Source: Flavobacteriales bacterium (lineage in GTDB: Bacteria; Bacteroidota; Bacteroidia; Flavobacteriales; Flavobacteriaceae). From it: a stretch of 26,421 nucleotides of DNA. The notes beneath the pieces were generated by a model. The model saw only the letters and a program-made list of their open reading frames with translations. It was not told the origin of the DNA and made no database searches. Shown piece by piece: positions 1 through 8,791 of this stretch. The number at the start of each line of letters is the position of its first letter. The first letter of the stretch is position 1. A program made the position numbers and the translations under genes. The stretch spans positions 1 through 26,421 of the forward strand of contig PDQE01000001.1 of assembly GCA_002747735.1 (NCBI GenBank). Reading direction: 5' to 3'.

Positions 1-843
1 CCTTTCTCAAATTTTAATTGGCTTTCAAAAAACACATTCTCACCTCCTATCAAAGCCCGATAGAGATAAACGCGGCCTTTAAAATAGCCTTCTTCTATTC
101 TTACGACTAATTCGGATGTGTCTTGTATTCTAATTTCATGAGCATAAACAATTACTTTTTTATCGGAATCTATATCAGACAATAACCTAACCGGCAAATA
201 ATTATAGGTGTCAAAAAATGATGCAACAACCGGTAATTTGGGGTTGTTATATAACTGCTTTGGGCTACCTGATGCAATAATTTTTCCATTTTCTAAGACA
301 AGTATCTTATCAACAAATGAGAGCACGTCTTCTTTATTGTGTGTTGCCAAAACACAACTGATGTTATTGTTTTTTAAAAATTGGAACAAGTTCCTGCGTA
401 AGGCTTCTTTTCTAAAATTATCAATGTGACTAAAGGGCTCGTCAAGCAACAGTAATTCTGGTTGTTTGGCCAATGCCTGTGCCAAAGCTACACGTTGTTT
501 TTGCCCGCCACTTAGGTTTTTAACTTTTACTCCAGCATAATCTAGGAGTCCTACCGCGGACAACAATTCACTTATCCTTTTCTCCTTCTCTTTTAAATAG
601 AAGTTAGATAAAAACTTACCCACATTATCATTAATCGTGGTAAACGGCATCAAGTCAGATTCCTGAGATACATATTTTATCCTATCATCTCCGTGAATTA
701 AGTTAAATTTTGGGCCCAGAATTTCTTTATCTCCGTAATAGATATGGCCACGTGCAAATTTCTCCTTGACCTACGGCAAAACTTATATCTTGCAGCAGCG
801 GTTTTTCCTCATAACTAAAAGTGAGATTTTTTATTATAAGCAT
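1..843 (-). pseudogene. ABC transporter ATP-binding protein, Walker A deleted and frameshifted; 3' end runs off the window
   Basis: Read from an ATG at 843, the frame gives a normal ABC-ATPase start (MLIIKNLTFSYEEKPLLQD, ending ...GQGEI), then CTWPYLLRR and a TAA at 729-727, 38 codons in all. Just after the GEI, in another frame, the rest of the protein resumes at about 755: ARGHIYYGDKEILGPK, a Q-loop (YVSQES), the ABC signature LSGGQKQR, Walker B with its glutamate (LLLLDEP), the H-loop (LATHNKED), and a TOBE-like C-terminal part containing YAHEIRI that continues past base 1. The segment between, which in the family carries the P-loop GxxGxGKS/T and about 25 residues, is absent. The layout resembles ATPases of Fe3+, molybdate or sulfate importers. 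As written it cannot make a working ATPase. A real deletion is likeliest, but an assembly error at about 750-762 is possible. A translation restart at an internal ATG near 655 would still lack the P-loop. Confidence 0.8.
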
Positions 844-942
844 GATAATGAGTTTTTTAAACCTACAAGATTATGAGAATCTTACAGATTTAGTCTGATA
901 GTGTAATTTAATAAGGATTTTGCCGGCTTTGTAGCCTTGCCG

Positions 943-3093
943 TTATTTCTTAATCTCTGCATCTAAACTATTAAACCCCATATTATACAACGTAAACGCA
1001 ATGATATCTGCAGCTTCTTCTATGCTTTTGCTCACCGGTTTTCCGGCACCGTGACCTGCATCGGTTTCTATTCTAATAATAACCGGATTATTGCCTTTCT
1101 GTTTTTCTTGGAGCGTTGCAGCAAATTTAAAGCTATGAGCCGGCACCACCCTATCGTCATGGTCTGCAGTAGTAATTAAAGTAGCCGGATATTCCACGCC
1201 TTTTTTAATATTGTGTAATGGAGAATATTTAAGAAGATACTCAAACATTTCCTCACTGTCTTCGGATGTGCCGTAGTCATAAGCCCATCCAGCACCTGCT
1301 GTAAATGTATGATAACGAAGCATATCTAAAACACCTACTGCCGGCAAGGCAACTTTCATTAATTTAGGGCGTTGAGTCATAGTAGCACCTACTAATAACC
1401 CCCCATTAGACCCGCCTCTAACGGCTAAATAATCTGATGAAGTATAATTTTCTGCAATCAAATATTCAGCTGCTGCAATAAAATCATCAAAAACATTTTG
1501 TTTTTGCATTTTGGTGCCTGCAACATGCCATTTTTTACCATACTCTCCGCCTCCACGTAAATTAGGTACGGCGTAAACACCACCCTGTTCTAACCAAACA
1601 GTATTGACAATATTAAAACTTGGCGTTAGCGAAATATTAAATCCACCATATCCGTATAAAATAGTAGGATTTTTACCATTTAACGCTATACCTTTTTTAT
1701 AAGTGATTACCATAGGAATTTTAGTGCCGTCTTTGGAGTTATAAAACACCTGTTTAGACTCATAATTATCAGAATTATAACCGTTTATTTCCGGCTTTTT
1801 ATATATTTCATATTCCCCCGTTTTAGGATTGAGTTGATAAATGGTTCCGGGTGTGGTGTAATTTGTAAAAGAAAAATATAATTCTTCAGCTTCTTTTTTT
1901 CCGCCAAAACCACGGGCAGAACCCACTCCGGGCAGTACTATTTCCCTGATTCTATTGCCTTTCATATCGTATTGATACACTTTGGAAACAGCATCTACCA
2001 TATATTTGGTAAAAATATAACCGGCACCGGTACCTGTACTAAGTACATGATCCGTTTCAGGGATAAAATCTTTCCAATTTTCCACCCCCGGATTGCTGGC
2101 ATCTACGGTTACAATTCTCCGGTTGGGAGCATCTAAATTGGTAACGATATACAGCTTGTTGCCGTCATTTTCAATAACACCAGAATCACTATCATAATTA
2201 TCCACTACGGTTTTGAGCAAGCTACCAGGTTTAGTTAAATCTTTGATAAACATTTTATTACCAGATGTAGAAACAGAAGCCGAAATAATCAAAAACCTAT
2301 TGTCTTCGGTTACATAACCACTTACGTATCTGTTTTTCTCGGCATCAGTACCGCCAAAAATCAATTCATCATCTTTCTGAGCCGTACCCAATTTGTGATA
2401 ATACAACTTATGCTGGTCTGTCTTAGCAGATAATTCACTGCCTTTTGGCTTATCATAGCTCGAATAATAAAACCCGTCATTGCCTTTCCAGGAAATACCA
2501 CTAAACTTTACATCTCTAATGGTATCTTCCTTTATTTCTTTGGTAATGGCATCCATAATAATCACTTTTCGCCAGTCTGAACCACCTTCGGAAATTGCAT
2601 AAGCCGCCAAAGAACCGTCTTTTGAGAAACTCAAATCAGCTAATGACGTGGTGCCATCATCCGAAAACGTATTAGGGTCAAGAAACACTTCAGGCTCTCC
2701 TTCCGCTTTTTGCCGGTAAACTACATACTGGTTTTGTAATCCGTCATTTTTATAAAAATAGGTGTAATCTCCTTCCTTAAAAGGAGCGGAATATTTTTCA
2801 TAATTCCATTTTTCTTCCAATTTTTTCTTTAAATCATTTCGGTAGGGAATTTTAGCCAAATAGCCAAAAGTAAGCTTGTTTTCGGCTGTTACCCATTCTT
2901 CCGTTTCTTTAGACCTATCATCTTCCAACCAGCGGTAAGGATCTTTTATTTCCCGGGCAAAATAGGTATCTGTAGTATCCACTTTTTTTGTGGTTGGATA
3001 TTCCAAATTTGTCAATACGGAATCACTGGTTTTCTGAGTCTTACAAGAAATCATTATTAAAAAAGTTAATAAGATGAATAAAGAACGCATCAT
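943..3093 (-). CDS. prolyl oligopeptidase family serine peptidase (S9A), lipoprotein
   Basis: A 716-residue proline-specific endopeptidase of the S9A family, which cleaves short peptides after proline. It has the usual two parts: an N-terminal seven-bladed propeller (about 80-440) and a C-terminal alpha/beta hydrolase domain (about 450-716). The catalytic triad is visible: Ser562 in GGSNGG, Asp646 in DHDDRV and His681 in DAGHGAG. Arg648 matches the substrate-carboxylate arginine of the porcine enzyme. The first 16 residues are a hydrophobic signal ending in MISC, so Cys17 should be lipidated and the enzyme held in the envelope, facing the periplasm. Transcription probably starts from a TATATTTG box at 3126-3119, about 26 bases before the ATG. 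The gene is monocistronic: its left neighbour is 100 bp away and the thioredoxin gene is divergent. Confidence 0.95.
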   Translation of the reverse strand: MMRSLFILLTFLIMISCKTQKTSDSVLTNLEYPTTKKVDTTDTYFAREIKDPYRWLEDDRSKETEEWVTAENKLTFGYLAKIPYRNDLKKKLEEKWNYEKYSAPFKEGDYTYFYKNDGLQNQYVVYRQKAEGEPEVFLDPNTFSDDGTTSLADLSFSKDGSLAAYAISEGGSDWRKVIIMDAITKEIKEDTIRDVKFSGISWKGNDGFYYSSYDKPKGSELSAKTDQHKLYYHKLGTAQKDDELIFGGTDAEKNRYVSGYVTEDNRFLIISASVSTSGNKMFIKDLTKPGSLLKTVVDNYDSDSGVIENDGNKLYIVTNLDAPNRRIVTVDASNPGVENWKDFIPETDHVLSTGTGAGYIFTKYMVDAVSKVYQYDMKGNRIREIVLPGVGSARGFGGKKEAEELYFSFTNYTTPGTIYQLNPKTGEYEIYKKPEINGYNSDNYESKQVFYNSKDGTKIPMVITYKKGIALNGKNPTILYGYGGFNISLTPSFNIVNTVWLEQGGVYAVPNLRGGGEYGKKWHVAGTKMQKQNVFDDFIAAAEYLIAENYTSSDYLAVRGGSNGGLLVGATMTQRPKLMKVALPAVGVLDMLRYHTFTAGAGWAYDYGTSEDSEEMFEYLLKYSPLHNIKKGVEYPATLITTADHDDRVVPAHSFKFAATLQEKQKGNNPVIIRIETDAGHGAGKPVSKSIEEAADIIAFTLYNMGFNSLDAEIKK

Positions 3094-3118
3094 AAGTTGT
3101 GTTTTTAAAATTGGAAAA

Positions 3119-3126
3119 CAAATATA
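3119..3126 (-). promoter_or_regulatory. -7 promoter box (TATATTTG) of the prolyl oligopeptidase gene
   Basis: On the minus strand the octamer TATATTTG fits the Bacteroidota primary sigma consensus TAnnTTTG exactly and lies 26 bases before the start codon. No convincing -33 TTTG is seen at the usual 19-21 base spacing. Confidence 0.5.
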
Positions 3127-3303
3127 CTAAAAAAACACATCTTTTGGCGATGTCATTTTTAACGTAAAAAGTGATTTATACATCAAGTAACAACCTTTTT
3201 ATAAAAGTGACCAATGTTACCAAGTAATTGTTAAAAAAGCCGTCAATTTGTCCTGATAAAAATTACGGTATAGTTATTGCCACATTTAAATAAAGTTTAC
3301 AAT

Positions 3304-3663
3304 ATGACAGAAACATTAAACAAAGCGGCTTTTTTAGAAAAAGTTTTTAATTACGAAAAAAATAAAGAATGGAAATTTGAGGGTGATTTACCCTGCATTA
3401 TTGATTTTTATGCAGACTGGTGCGGACCTTGTAAAATGATAGCACCTGTTTTGGAAGAGCTGGCAAAGGAATATCAGGGAAAAATTAACATCTATAAAAT
3501 AGATACGGAAAAGGAACAAGAATTGGCGGCTGCCTTTGGCATAAGAAGCATTCCTTCTTTACTTTTCTGCAAAGCCGGTGAACAACCTCAAATGGCAAAC
3601 GGTGCCTTGCCAAAACATCAGTTGGAGCAGATTATAGCTGATGTTTTAAAAGTAGAGAAATAG
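3304..3663 (+). CDS. trxA: thioredoxin
   Basis: A 119-residue cytosolic thioredoxin, the disulfide reductase that passes electrons from thioredoxin reductase to protein disulfides. The active site WCGPC is at residues 39-43 (Cys40 and Cys43) and the cis-proline is Pro84 in RSIP. There is no signal peptide, so it is not one of the TlpA/ResA-type envelope thioredoxins. The frame can be extended upstream to a TTG at 3277, but the ATG at 3304 places the first strand and the active site at normal thioredoxin distances. A weak promoter candidate is TTTG at 3247-3250 followed after 20 bases by TAGTTATT. The gene stands alone between a divergent peptidase and the convergent asd gene. Confidence 0.93.
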   Translation: MTETLNKAAFLEKVFNYEKNKEWKFEGDLPCIIDFYADWCGPCKMIAPVLEELAKEYQGKINIYKIDTEKEQELAAAFGIRSIPSLLFCKAGEQPQMANGALPKHQLEQIIADVLKVEK

Positions 3664-3698
3664 AATTAATAATTGCTTTAATACTAAATTTCAGAAAT

Positions 3699-3725
3699 CC
3701 TGAAAAAACAATCCTTTTTATCAGG
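3699..3725. terminator. weak bidirectional hairpin between trxA and asd
   Basis: CCTGAAAAAA and TTTTTATCAGG form an imperfect stem (one bulged A) around a short loop in the gap between the convergent 3' ends of trxA and asd. A/T tracts lie on both arms, as expected for a shared terminator, but the GC part is only CCTGA/TCAGG. Confidence 0.35.
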
Positions 3726-3748
3726 TTAAGATATTGATAATTATCCGG

Positions 3749-4759
3749 TTAAGAGACTGCTTCTTTTGCTACAACCAATTTATTTTCAATTAAATATTCT
3801 GCGATTTGTATGGTATTGGTAGCGGCACCTTTTCGCAAATTATCTGCAACTATCCACATATTTAAACTGTTGGGTTGCGAATAATCTCGCCGTATTCTTC
3901 CCACAAACACTTCATCTTTGTCATGGGCATAAATAGGCATGGGATAAGTATTGGTATCTAAATTATCCTGCACTTTCACCCCTTTGGTATTATTGAGTAA
4001 TGTTCTAACTTCAGACACATTAAATTCTTTTTCAAATTCTATATTTACGCTTTCGCTATGGCCACCCACTACGGGAATTCGCACTGCTGTAGCTGTAACA
4101 GCAATAGTTTTATCATCTAATATCTTTTGTGTTTCCCTTACCAATTTCATCTCTTCTTTTGTATAACCGTTCTCTTCAAAAACATCGCAATGCGGAATGG
4201 CATTTTTGTGAATAGGATAATGATAGGCCATTTCGGCTTTGTGCCCTTTAAATTCATTTTCCAATTGCCGCACCGCTTTTACACCTGTTCCGGTTATAGA
4301 CTGGTAAGTAGAAACAACCAATCTTTTTATTCGGTATTTTTTATGTAACGGAGCCAGAGCCAGTACCATTTGTATTGTAGAACAATTGGGATTGGCAATA
4401 ATTTTATCTGACGATGTAAGCACATTTGCGTTAATTTCAGGGACTATCAGTTTTTTAGTAGCATCCATCCGCCATGCAGAAGAGTTATCTACTACCGTAG
4501 TGCCTGCTTTCGCAAATTTTGGGGCCCACTCCAAAGAGATGCTCCCTCCTGCGGAAAACAAAGCAATATCAGGCCGCAAAGCTACTGCCTCATCCAGACC
4601 AACTATCCCGTAAGGTGTGCCCTTAAATATTATCTTCTTACCTTTTGACCGCTCTGAGGCTACGGGTATTAACTGTGTTACCGGAAAATTTCGTTCTTCC
4701 AGAACTTTTAACATAACTTGGCCTACCATGCCGGTAGCTCCTACAACTGCAATTCTCAT
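3749..4759 (-). CDS. asd: aspartate-semialdehyde dehydrogenase
   Basis: A 336-residue enzyme that reduces aspartyl-4-phosphate with NADPH to aspartate semialdehyde, the branch compound for lysine/diaminopimelate, threonine and methionine synthesis. The NADP-binding loop GATGMVGQ is at residues 7-14. The catalytic cysteine is Cys126 in ANPNCSTIQ. The second active-site motif, RIPVVGGHSE, carries Arg227 and the general-base His234. Length and motif order are normal for the bacterial family. The gene is transcribed away from the U32 gene across a 170-bp AT-rich gap and ends toward trxA. I see no perfect TAnnTTTG box upstream of it. Confidence 0.96.
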   Translation of the reverse strand: MRIAVVGATGMVGQVMLKVLEERNFPVTQLIPVASERSKGKKIIFKGTPYGIVGLDEAVALRPDIALFSAGGSISLEWAPKFAKAGTTVVDNSSAWRMDATKKLIVPEINANVLTSSDKIIANPNCSTIQMVLALAPLHKKYRIKRLVVSTYQSITGTGVKAVRQLENEFKGHKAEMAYHYPIHKNAIPHCDVFEENGYTKEEMKLVRETQKILDDKTIAVTATAVRIPVVGGHSESVNIEFEKEFNVSEVRTLLNNTKGVKVQDNLDTNTYPMPIYAHDKDEVFVGRIRRDYSQPNSLNMWIVADNLRKGAATNTIQIAEYLIENKLVVAKEAVS

Positions 4760-4896
4760 AATACTAAAGAAATTAAAAAAACTTAAGATGCAAATTTCAT
4801 AAAAACTTGCTTATAATAAAGTTTTTTTACTTAAAAGTTTAAAATGTATCACATTTGTTTAAAATGTTAATTTTCTGCATTAGCTGGAAAATTATG

Positions 4897-4904
4897 TAAC
4901 TTTG
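4897..4904 (+). promoter_or_regulatory. -7 promoter box (TAACTTTG) of the U32 gene
   Basis: A perfect TAnnTTTG match 32 bases before the ATG at 4929; a weak TCTG lies about 19 bases further upstream. It overlaps the TTG at 4902 that would start the longest frame, so transcription should begin downstream of that TTG (around 4911). This argues for one of the ATGs at 4917, 4923 or 4929. Confidence 0.6.
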
Positions 4905-4928
4905 CCCACCCAAAAGATGAAAATGAAC

Positions 4929-6176
4929 ATGAGCAAAATAGAATTAATGGCTCCCGCCGGAAATTTTGAATCCTTACAAGCGGCACTTGATAATGGTGCT
5001 GATTCGGTTTATTTTGGTGTAGAGCAATTAAACATGCGGGCAAGAGCATCTATAAATTTCTCTATTGAAGATTTAAAAGAAATCTCAAGAAGATGTAACG
5101 AGAAAGGTGTACGTACCTATCTGACCTTAAATACCATTATATACGACCACGACCTGTCCATAGTAAAAACATTGGTCATTAAAGCTAAAGAAGCTAATAT
5201 TTCCGCAGTAATTGCCATGGATCAGGCAGTTATTTCGGTAGCGAGAAGTATCGGCATGGAGGTACATATTTCTACGCAAATAAATGTCACCAATCTGGAA
5301 ACGGTAAAATTCTATGCCATGTTTGCCGATACCATTGTCCTGAGCCGTGAGTTGAGTTTACGTCAGGTTAAAAAAATTACCGAGCAAATAGAAAAAGAAC
5401 AGATAAAAGGCCCTTCCGGACGATTGGTAGAAATAGAAATTTTTGGGCATGGTGCATTGTGTATGGCGGTTTCCGGAAAGTGCTATCTAAGTTTACACAG
5501 TCATAATTCCAGTGCTAACAGAGGAGCTTGCAAACAAAATTGCCGAAAAAAATATACGGTTATAGACCAAGAATCAGGTTTTGAAATGGAAATTGACAAT
5601 GAATACATCATGTCTCCAAAAGACTTATGCACTATAAATTTCTTAGATGAAATAGCAGATGCAGGTATAAAAGTCTTAAAGATAGAAGGCCGTGGTAGGG
5701 CACCGGAATACGTAGCCAAAGTTATTAAATGCTATAGAGAGGCCATTGACAGCCTATCTAACGGCACTTATAACAAAGAAAAAGTTATTTATTGGATGCA
5801 GGAATTGGAAAAAGTGTATAATCGCGGATTTTGGAATGGCTATTATCTGGGGCAAAAGTTGGGCGAATGGAGTAAAGATTCCGGTTCGCACGCTACCCAA
5901 AAGAAAATATATATAGGTAAAGGCATGCACTACTTTCCAAAATCTAACATAGCGGAATTTAAAGTAGAAGCCTATAACATTTCTGTGGGTGATACTATTT
6001 TAATTACAGGGCCCACAACAGGAGCAAAGGAACTTACGATAGAAGAAATGTTTGTCAATGACAAAAAAGGCCATATGGCATCAAAAGGAGATACTATAAC
6101 CATTCCTATCCCTTTTAGGGTACGGCTGTCAGACAAATTATACAAAATTGTAGCCACAGAATACGCTCAAGTTTAA
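4929..6176 (+). CDS. peptidase U32 family protein (RNA-hydroxylation type, RlhA/TrhP-like)
   Basis: A 415-residue member of the U32 family. The family was named for peptidases, but RlhA and TrhP of E. coli are needed for hydroxylation of 23S rRNA cytidine and of tRNA uridine; which RNA this protein serves cannot be told here. The start MSKIELMAPAGNFESL, the NMRARASINFS segment and the KIEGRGRAPEYV segment are typical. Four cysteines in the family positions, Cys178 and Cys185 (ALCMAVSGKC) and Cys201 and Cys205 (NRGACKQNC), probably hold an iron-sulfur cluster. The ATG at 4929 was chosen because the TAACTTTG promoter box overlaps the longer frame's TTG start and because homologues usually begin this way; 4917 and 4923 remain possible. 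A ferredoxin gene starts 6 bases after the stop, probably in the same transcript. Confidence 0.9.
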   Translation: MSKIELMAPAGNFESLQAALDNGADSVYFGVEQLNMRARASINFSIEDLKEISRRCNEKGVRTYLTLNTIIYDHDLSIVKTLVIKAKEANISAVIAMDQAVISVARSIGMEVHISTQINVTNLETVKFYAMFADTIVLSRELSLRQVKKITEQIEKEQIKGPSGRLVEIEIFGHGALCMAVSGKCYLSLHSHNSSANRGACKQNCRKKYTVIDQESGFEMEIDNEYIMSPKDLCTINFLDEIADAGIKVLKIEGRGRAPEYVAKVIKCYREAIDSLSNGTYNKEKVIYWMQELEKVYNRGFWNGYYLGQKLGEWSKDSGSHATQKKIYIGKGMHYFPKSNIAEFKVEAYNISVGDTILITGPTTGAKELTIEEMFVNDKKGHMASKGDTITIPIPFRVRLSDKLYKIVATEYAQV

Positions 6177-6182
6177 CACGCT

Positions 6183-6413
6183 ATGGTAATTATAACGCTT
6201 CAGAGGGCTAAGTGCATCGGCTGTAATTATTGTGTAGAACTGGCTCCTAGCCAGTTTAGAATGTCAAAAAAAGACGGTAAATCCGTATTGTTGCACGGCA
6301 AAGAAAAACGAGGGTTTTACACCTTAAAATCACCTGACGATACCATTTTGGAAAATGCCACTAAAGCAAAGGAAGCCTGCCCCGTAAAAATTATTTCGGT
6401 AAAGCAAAAATAA
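6183..6413 (+). CDS. single-cluster [4Fe-4S] ferredoxin
   Basis: A 76-residue ferredoxin. Cys11, Cys14 and Cys17 (CIGCNYC) plus Cys66 followed by proline (EACPVK) form the classic ligand set for one [4Fe-4S] cluster; there is no second CxxCxxC set. The stretch 26-60 is a short insertion without cysteines, as in many monocluster ferredoxins. Its position directly behind the U32 gene, with only 6 bases between, suggests co-transcription and a link to that iron-sulfur protein, for example as electron donor. That link is inferred from context only. Its stop codon lies 5 bases from the stop of the convergent small membrane-protein gene. Confidence 0.9.
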   Translation: MVIITLQRAKCIGCNYCVELAPSQFRMSKKDGKSVLLHGKEKRGFYTLKSPDDTILENATKAKEACPVKIISVKQK

Positions 6414-6418
6414 GTTCT

Positions 6419-6607
6419 TTAATGCTGTACAATATAAGCGATAGCGGCAAATAAGATAATAACTGCCACAACAGTAAGGCCTACCACCCATACATTTTTA
6501 TAATAAATTTTATGAAGTTTTAGATCTTTTCTATAGCTCCAAGCCACAATCATAATAAAAACTATGGCAAAAATAAGGGCAAATAGTTGCTGGCCTTTGG
6601 TAAACAT
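6419..6607 (-). CDS. small two-helix membrane protein, function unknown
   Basis: A 62-residue protein with two hydrophobic helices (about 6-24 and 38-60) joined by a basic, aromatic loop (SYRKDLKLHKIYYKN). I do not recognise a named domain. It starts 16 bases after the ilvE stop on the same strand and is probably the second gene of that transcript. The basic loop would lie in the cytoplasm by the positive-inside rule, leaving both ends outside. The hydrophobic pattern and codon use look like a real gene, and it fills the space up to the convergent ferredoxin gene. Confidence 0.7.
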   Translation of the reverse strand: MFTKGQQLFALIFAIVFIMIVAWSYRKDLKLHKIYYKNVWVVGLTVVAVIILFAAIAYIVQH

Positions 6608-6623
6608 AACAAATTAACAGGTG

Positions 6624-7697
6624 CTATTCGGTAACTTTATACCGCCAGCCAAATTTATCTTCGGCACGATTATACTGAATATCAGTAATCATTTTCTTAA
6701 ACCTGTCTGCATAGCTATTTTCCAGTTCTGGTAAAGCGTAGTCTTTACCTTTATATCCAAATCCGGAAATTGGCGAAATTACTGCGGCTGTGCCGGCACC
6801 AAATATTTCTTTTAAACTACCGTTTGCAGATGCTTTGATTAACTCATCTATGGTAAATCTTCTCACCTCTGTATGAATTCCTTTATCTTTTGCTAAATCA
6901 ATAATACTTTTTCGGGTAACCCCATCCAAAATCCTATCACTTGTAGGGCTAGTAATAAGCGTATCATTTATCCTTACAAAGATATTCATGGCACCTGCTT
7001 CTTCTATATATTGGTGCGTATTATCATCAGTCCAGATAACCTGTTCGTACCCCCTTTCTTTTGCCAAATGCGTTGGAAAGAATTGTGCTGCATAATTACC
7101 GCCTGCTTTAGCAAATCCTACGCCACCGTTGGCCGCTCTGGCATATTTCTCTTCAATCAGCACTTTTATTTTGCCTGAAAAATAAGGCCCTGAAGGCGAA
7201 CAGGCAATCACAAACAAGTATTTATCTGCAGGAGAAGCATGAAAACCTGCACCACTGGCAAACATAAAAGGCCGCACGTACAAAGAACTACCGTCAGTTT
7301 GCGGTATCCAGTCCTTTTCAAGTTTTAACAATTCGCACAAGCCATCCATAAAATAAGCCTGTGGCAATGCTGGCATGGCAAGGCGTTCCGCAGAAATATT
7401 AAGCCGTTTTTGATTTTCAAAAGGCCTGAATAACCAAATATCACCTTTTTTATCTTTGTAAGCCTTCATCCCTTCAAATACAGACTGGCCGTAGTGAAAT
7501 ATTTTTGCGGCCGGATCTAAAGTTATGTCCTGATATGGTTTTATATGAACATCCTGCCATTGCTCATCTTTATATTCACAAACTAAAATATGGTCTGTAT
7601 GGTGTTTTCCAAAAGGCAAATTATTAAAATCAACTTTGTGTAGTATAGATTGTGTACTCACTTTTACGTGTATCGGAATGCGGGTTTTGGTACTCAT
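6624..7697 (-). CDS. ilvE: branched-chain amino acid aminotransferase
   Basis: A 357-residue PLP enzyme of fold type IV, class IIIb, that interconverts leucine, isoleucine and valine with their 2-oxo acids using 2-oxoglutarate/glutamate. The PLP lysine is Lys197 in GFAKAGGNYA. The segment IFHYGQSVFEGMKAY (about 66-80), the EEAGAMNIF segment and the GAGTAAVISP phosphate-binding stretch are all as expected for the long (about 350 residue) BCAT form. Cytosolic. A perfect TATTTTTG -7 box lies about 27 bases before the ATG. The small membrane-protein gene follows after 16 bases. The gene diverges from the DUF4920 lipoprotein gene. Confidence 0.96.
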   Translation of the reverse strand: MSTKTRIPIHVKVSTQSILHKVDFNNLPFGKHHTDHILVCEYKDEQWQDVHIKPYQDITLDPAAKIFHYGQSVFEGMKAYKDKKGDIWLFRPFENQKRLNISAERLAMPALPQAYFMDGLCELLKLEKDWIPQTDGSSLYVRPFMFASGAGFHASPADKYLFVIACSPSGPYFSGKIKVLIEEKYARAANGGVGFAKAGGNYAAQFFPTHLAKERGYEQVIWTDDNTHQYIEEAGAMNIFVRINDTLITSPTSDRILDGVTRKSIIDLAKDKGIHTEVRRFTIDELIKASANGSLKEIFGAGTAAVISPISGFGYKGKDYALPELENSYADRFKKMITDIQYNRAEDKFGWRYKVTE

Positions 7698-7723
7698 AAT
7701 TGTACTTTAAAGATAATTTTTAA

Positions 7724-7731
7724 CAAAAATA
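7724..7731 (-). promoter_or_regulatory. -7 promoter box (TATTTTTG) of ilvE
   Basis: An exact TAnnTTTG match on the minus strand, 27 bases before the ilvE ATG, giving a leader of about 20 bases. Confidence 0.5.
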
Positions 7732-7767
7732 GGCATTTTTAACGGTATCCATTTAAATTTAATAACT

Positions 7768-7775
7768 TAAATTTG
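7768..7775 (+). promoter_or_regulatory. -7 promoter box (TAAATTTG) of the DUF4920 lipoprotein gene
   Basis: An exact TAnnTTTG match 20 bases before the ATG at 7795. The expected -33 TTTG is not clear. With the box at 7731-7724 it makes a divergent promoter pair about 40 bases apart. Confidence 0.5.
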
Positions 7776-7794
7776 TTAAAAAAATAAAGCAACC

Positions 7795-8259
7795 ATGAAA
7801 TTTAAAATAGCTTTAATTATCTCGTTAATAGCAATAACAGCCTGCAAAAAGGAAGAAAATTATGCTTCCTTTGGCAACAAAATTACAACAGACAATGTCA
7901 TCACCAATACCGAAATGGCAGAAATATTTAAAAACTTACAAATGGGCGACACGCTGGAAGTAAAATTTAATGCAACTATTAATCAGGTATGTAAAAAGAA
8001 AGGCTGCTGGATGAAATTAGACTTGGGTGACGGGCAAGAATCTATGGTAACTTTTAAAGATTATGGTTTTTTTATGCCGCTAAATGCCGCCAACAGAGAG
8101 GTAATTGTAAATGGCAAGGCTTTCGTTAAAGAAACTACAGTAGAAGAATTACGGCATTTTGCCAAAGATGCCGGTAAAAGCGAAAAAGAAATTGACTCTA
8201 TTACCCAACCCAAATATACTTACGCTTTTGAAGCAGATGGTGTGTTGATGAAGAAATAA
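7795..8259 (+). CDS. DUF4920 domain lipoprotein
   Basis: A 154-residue envelope lipoprotein. Residues 1-16 are a hydrophobic signal and ITAC is the lipobox (Cys17). The rest is a small beta-rich domain recognised as DUF4920, with the family's CKKKGCWMKL segment and later stretches FKDYGFF, VNGKAF and YAFEADGVL. The paired Cys-Lys-Gly-Cys could bind metal or form a disulfide, but the function is not known and I do not assign one. It has its own promoter box at 7768 and is followed by a 104-bp gap, so it is probably transcribed alone. Confidence 0.85.
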   Translation: MKFKIALIISLIAITACKKEENYASFGNKITTDNVITNTEMAEIFKNLQMGDTLEVKFNATINQVCKKKGCWMKLDLGDGQESMVTFKDYGFFMPLNAANREVIVNGKAFVKETTVEELRHFAKDAGKSEKEIDSITQPKYTYAFEADGVLMKK

Positions 8260-8363
8260 TGTCCTGTTTTTTTAATTTAGTTTTAATACCTCTTCATTAA
8301 AGTTAGCATGGACAGCAACCAAACTGTAATTCTCTTTACATCAAAAATAACTTGTTCTAACTA

Positions 8364-8789
8364 ATGCGTAAGTTTATCAAAATATTCCTAATATTCCTGC
8401 TTTTTCTGATACTGCACTCTTGCAAAGACAAAAGCCGGCCTACTCAGGATTTAATCATGTATGAACCCTCTGAGATGGCTTTGCTTATGCGGCAAATGTA
8501 CGAATACAATAAATTGGTAAAACAACAGATTATAGCAGGAGACAGCTTAGCCGATTACCCGGAAGATTTTAAAAAAATACATACCGCAGTTTTAACCAAT
8601 CCGGAAGAAAAAGATGCCGAGTATGATAGTTTGGCCAACGTATTTTTAACGTTTCAAAACAAGGCATTTAACACAAAAAAAGATTCTGTAGTTTATTATT
8701 TCAACAAATCCGTAAATGCTTGTGTAACTTGCCATACCACCAGGTGTACCGGGCCCATCCCAAAAATTAAAAGGTTAAAAATACAATAG
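8364..8789 (+). CDS. small c-type haem lipoprotein, function unknown
   Basis: A 141-residue protein with a hydrophobic signal and a lipobox ending at Cys20 (LILHSC). The mature part is largely charged and helical and carries one haem-binding motif near its C-terminus, CVTCH (Cys120, Cys123, His124), followed by TTRCTGPIPKI. The placement fits a small membrane-anchored cytochrome c-like protein. The usual methionine sixth ligand is not obvious downstream, so the second axial ligand may be an upstream Met or His (several Met lie at 32-45). Two bases separate its stop from the TTG start of mnmD, and a DUF4230 gene follows: a three-gene run. What links a haem lipoprotein to a tRNA methyltransferase is unclear; simple co-location is likely. 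Confidence 0.78.
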   Translation: MRKFIKIFLIFLLFLILHSCKDKSRPTQDLIMYEPSEMALLMRQMYEYNKLVKQQIIAGDSLADYPEDFKKIHTAVLTNPEEKDAEYDSLANVFLTFQNKAFNTKKDSVVYYFNKSVNACVTCHTTRCTGPIPKIKRLKIQ

Positions 8790-8791
8790 TT

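Noticed and set aside
3277..3303. TTG-started N-terminal extension of thioredoxin
   Set aside because: The added residues lie outside the thioredoxin fold, and the ATG at 3304 gives the normal length.
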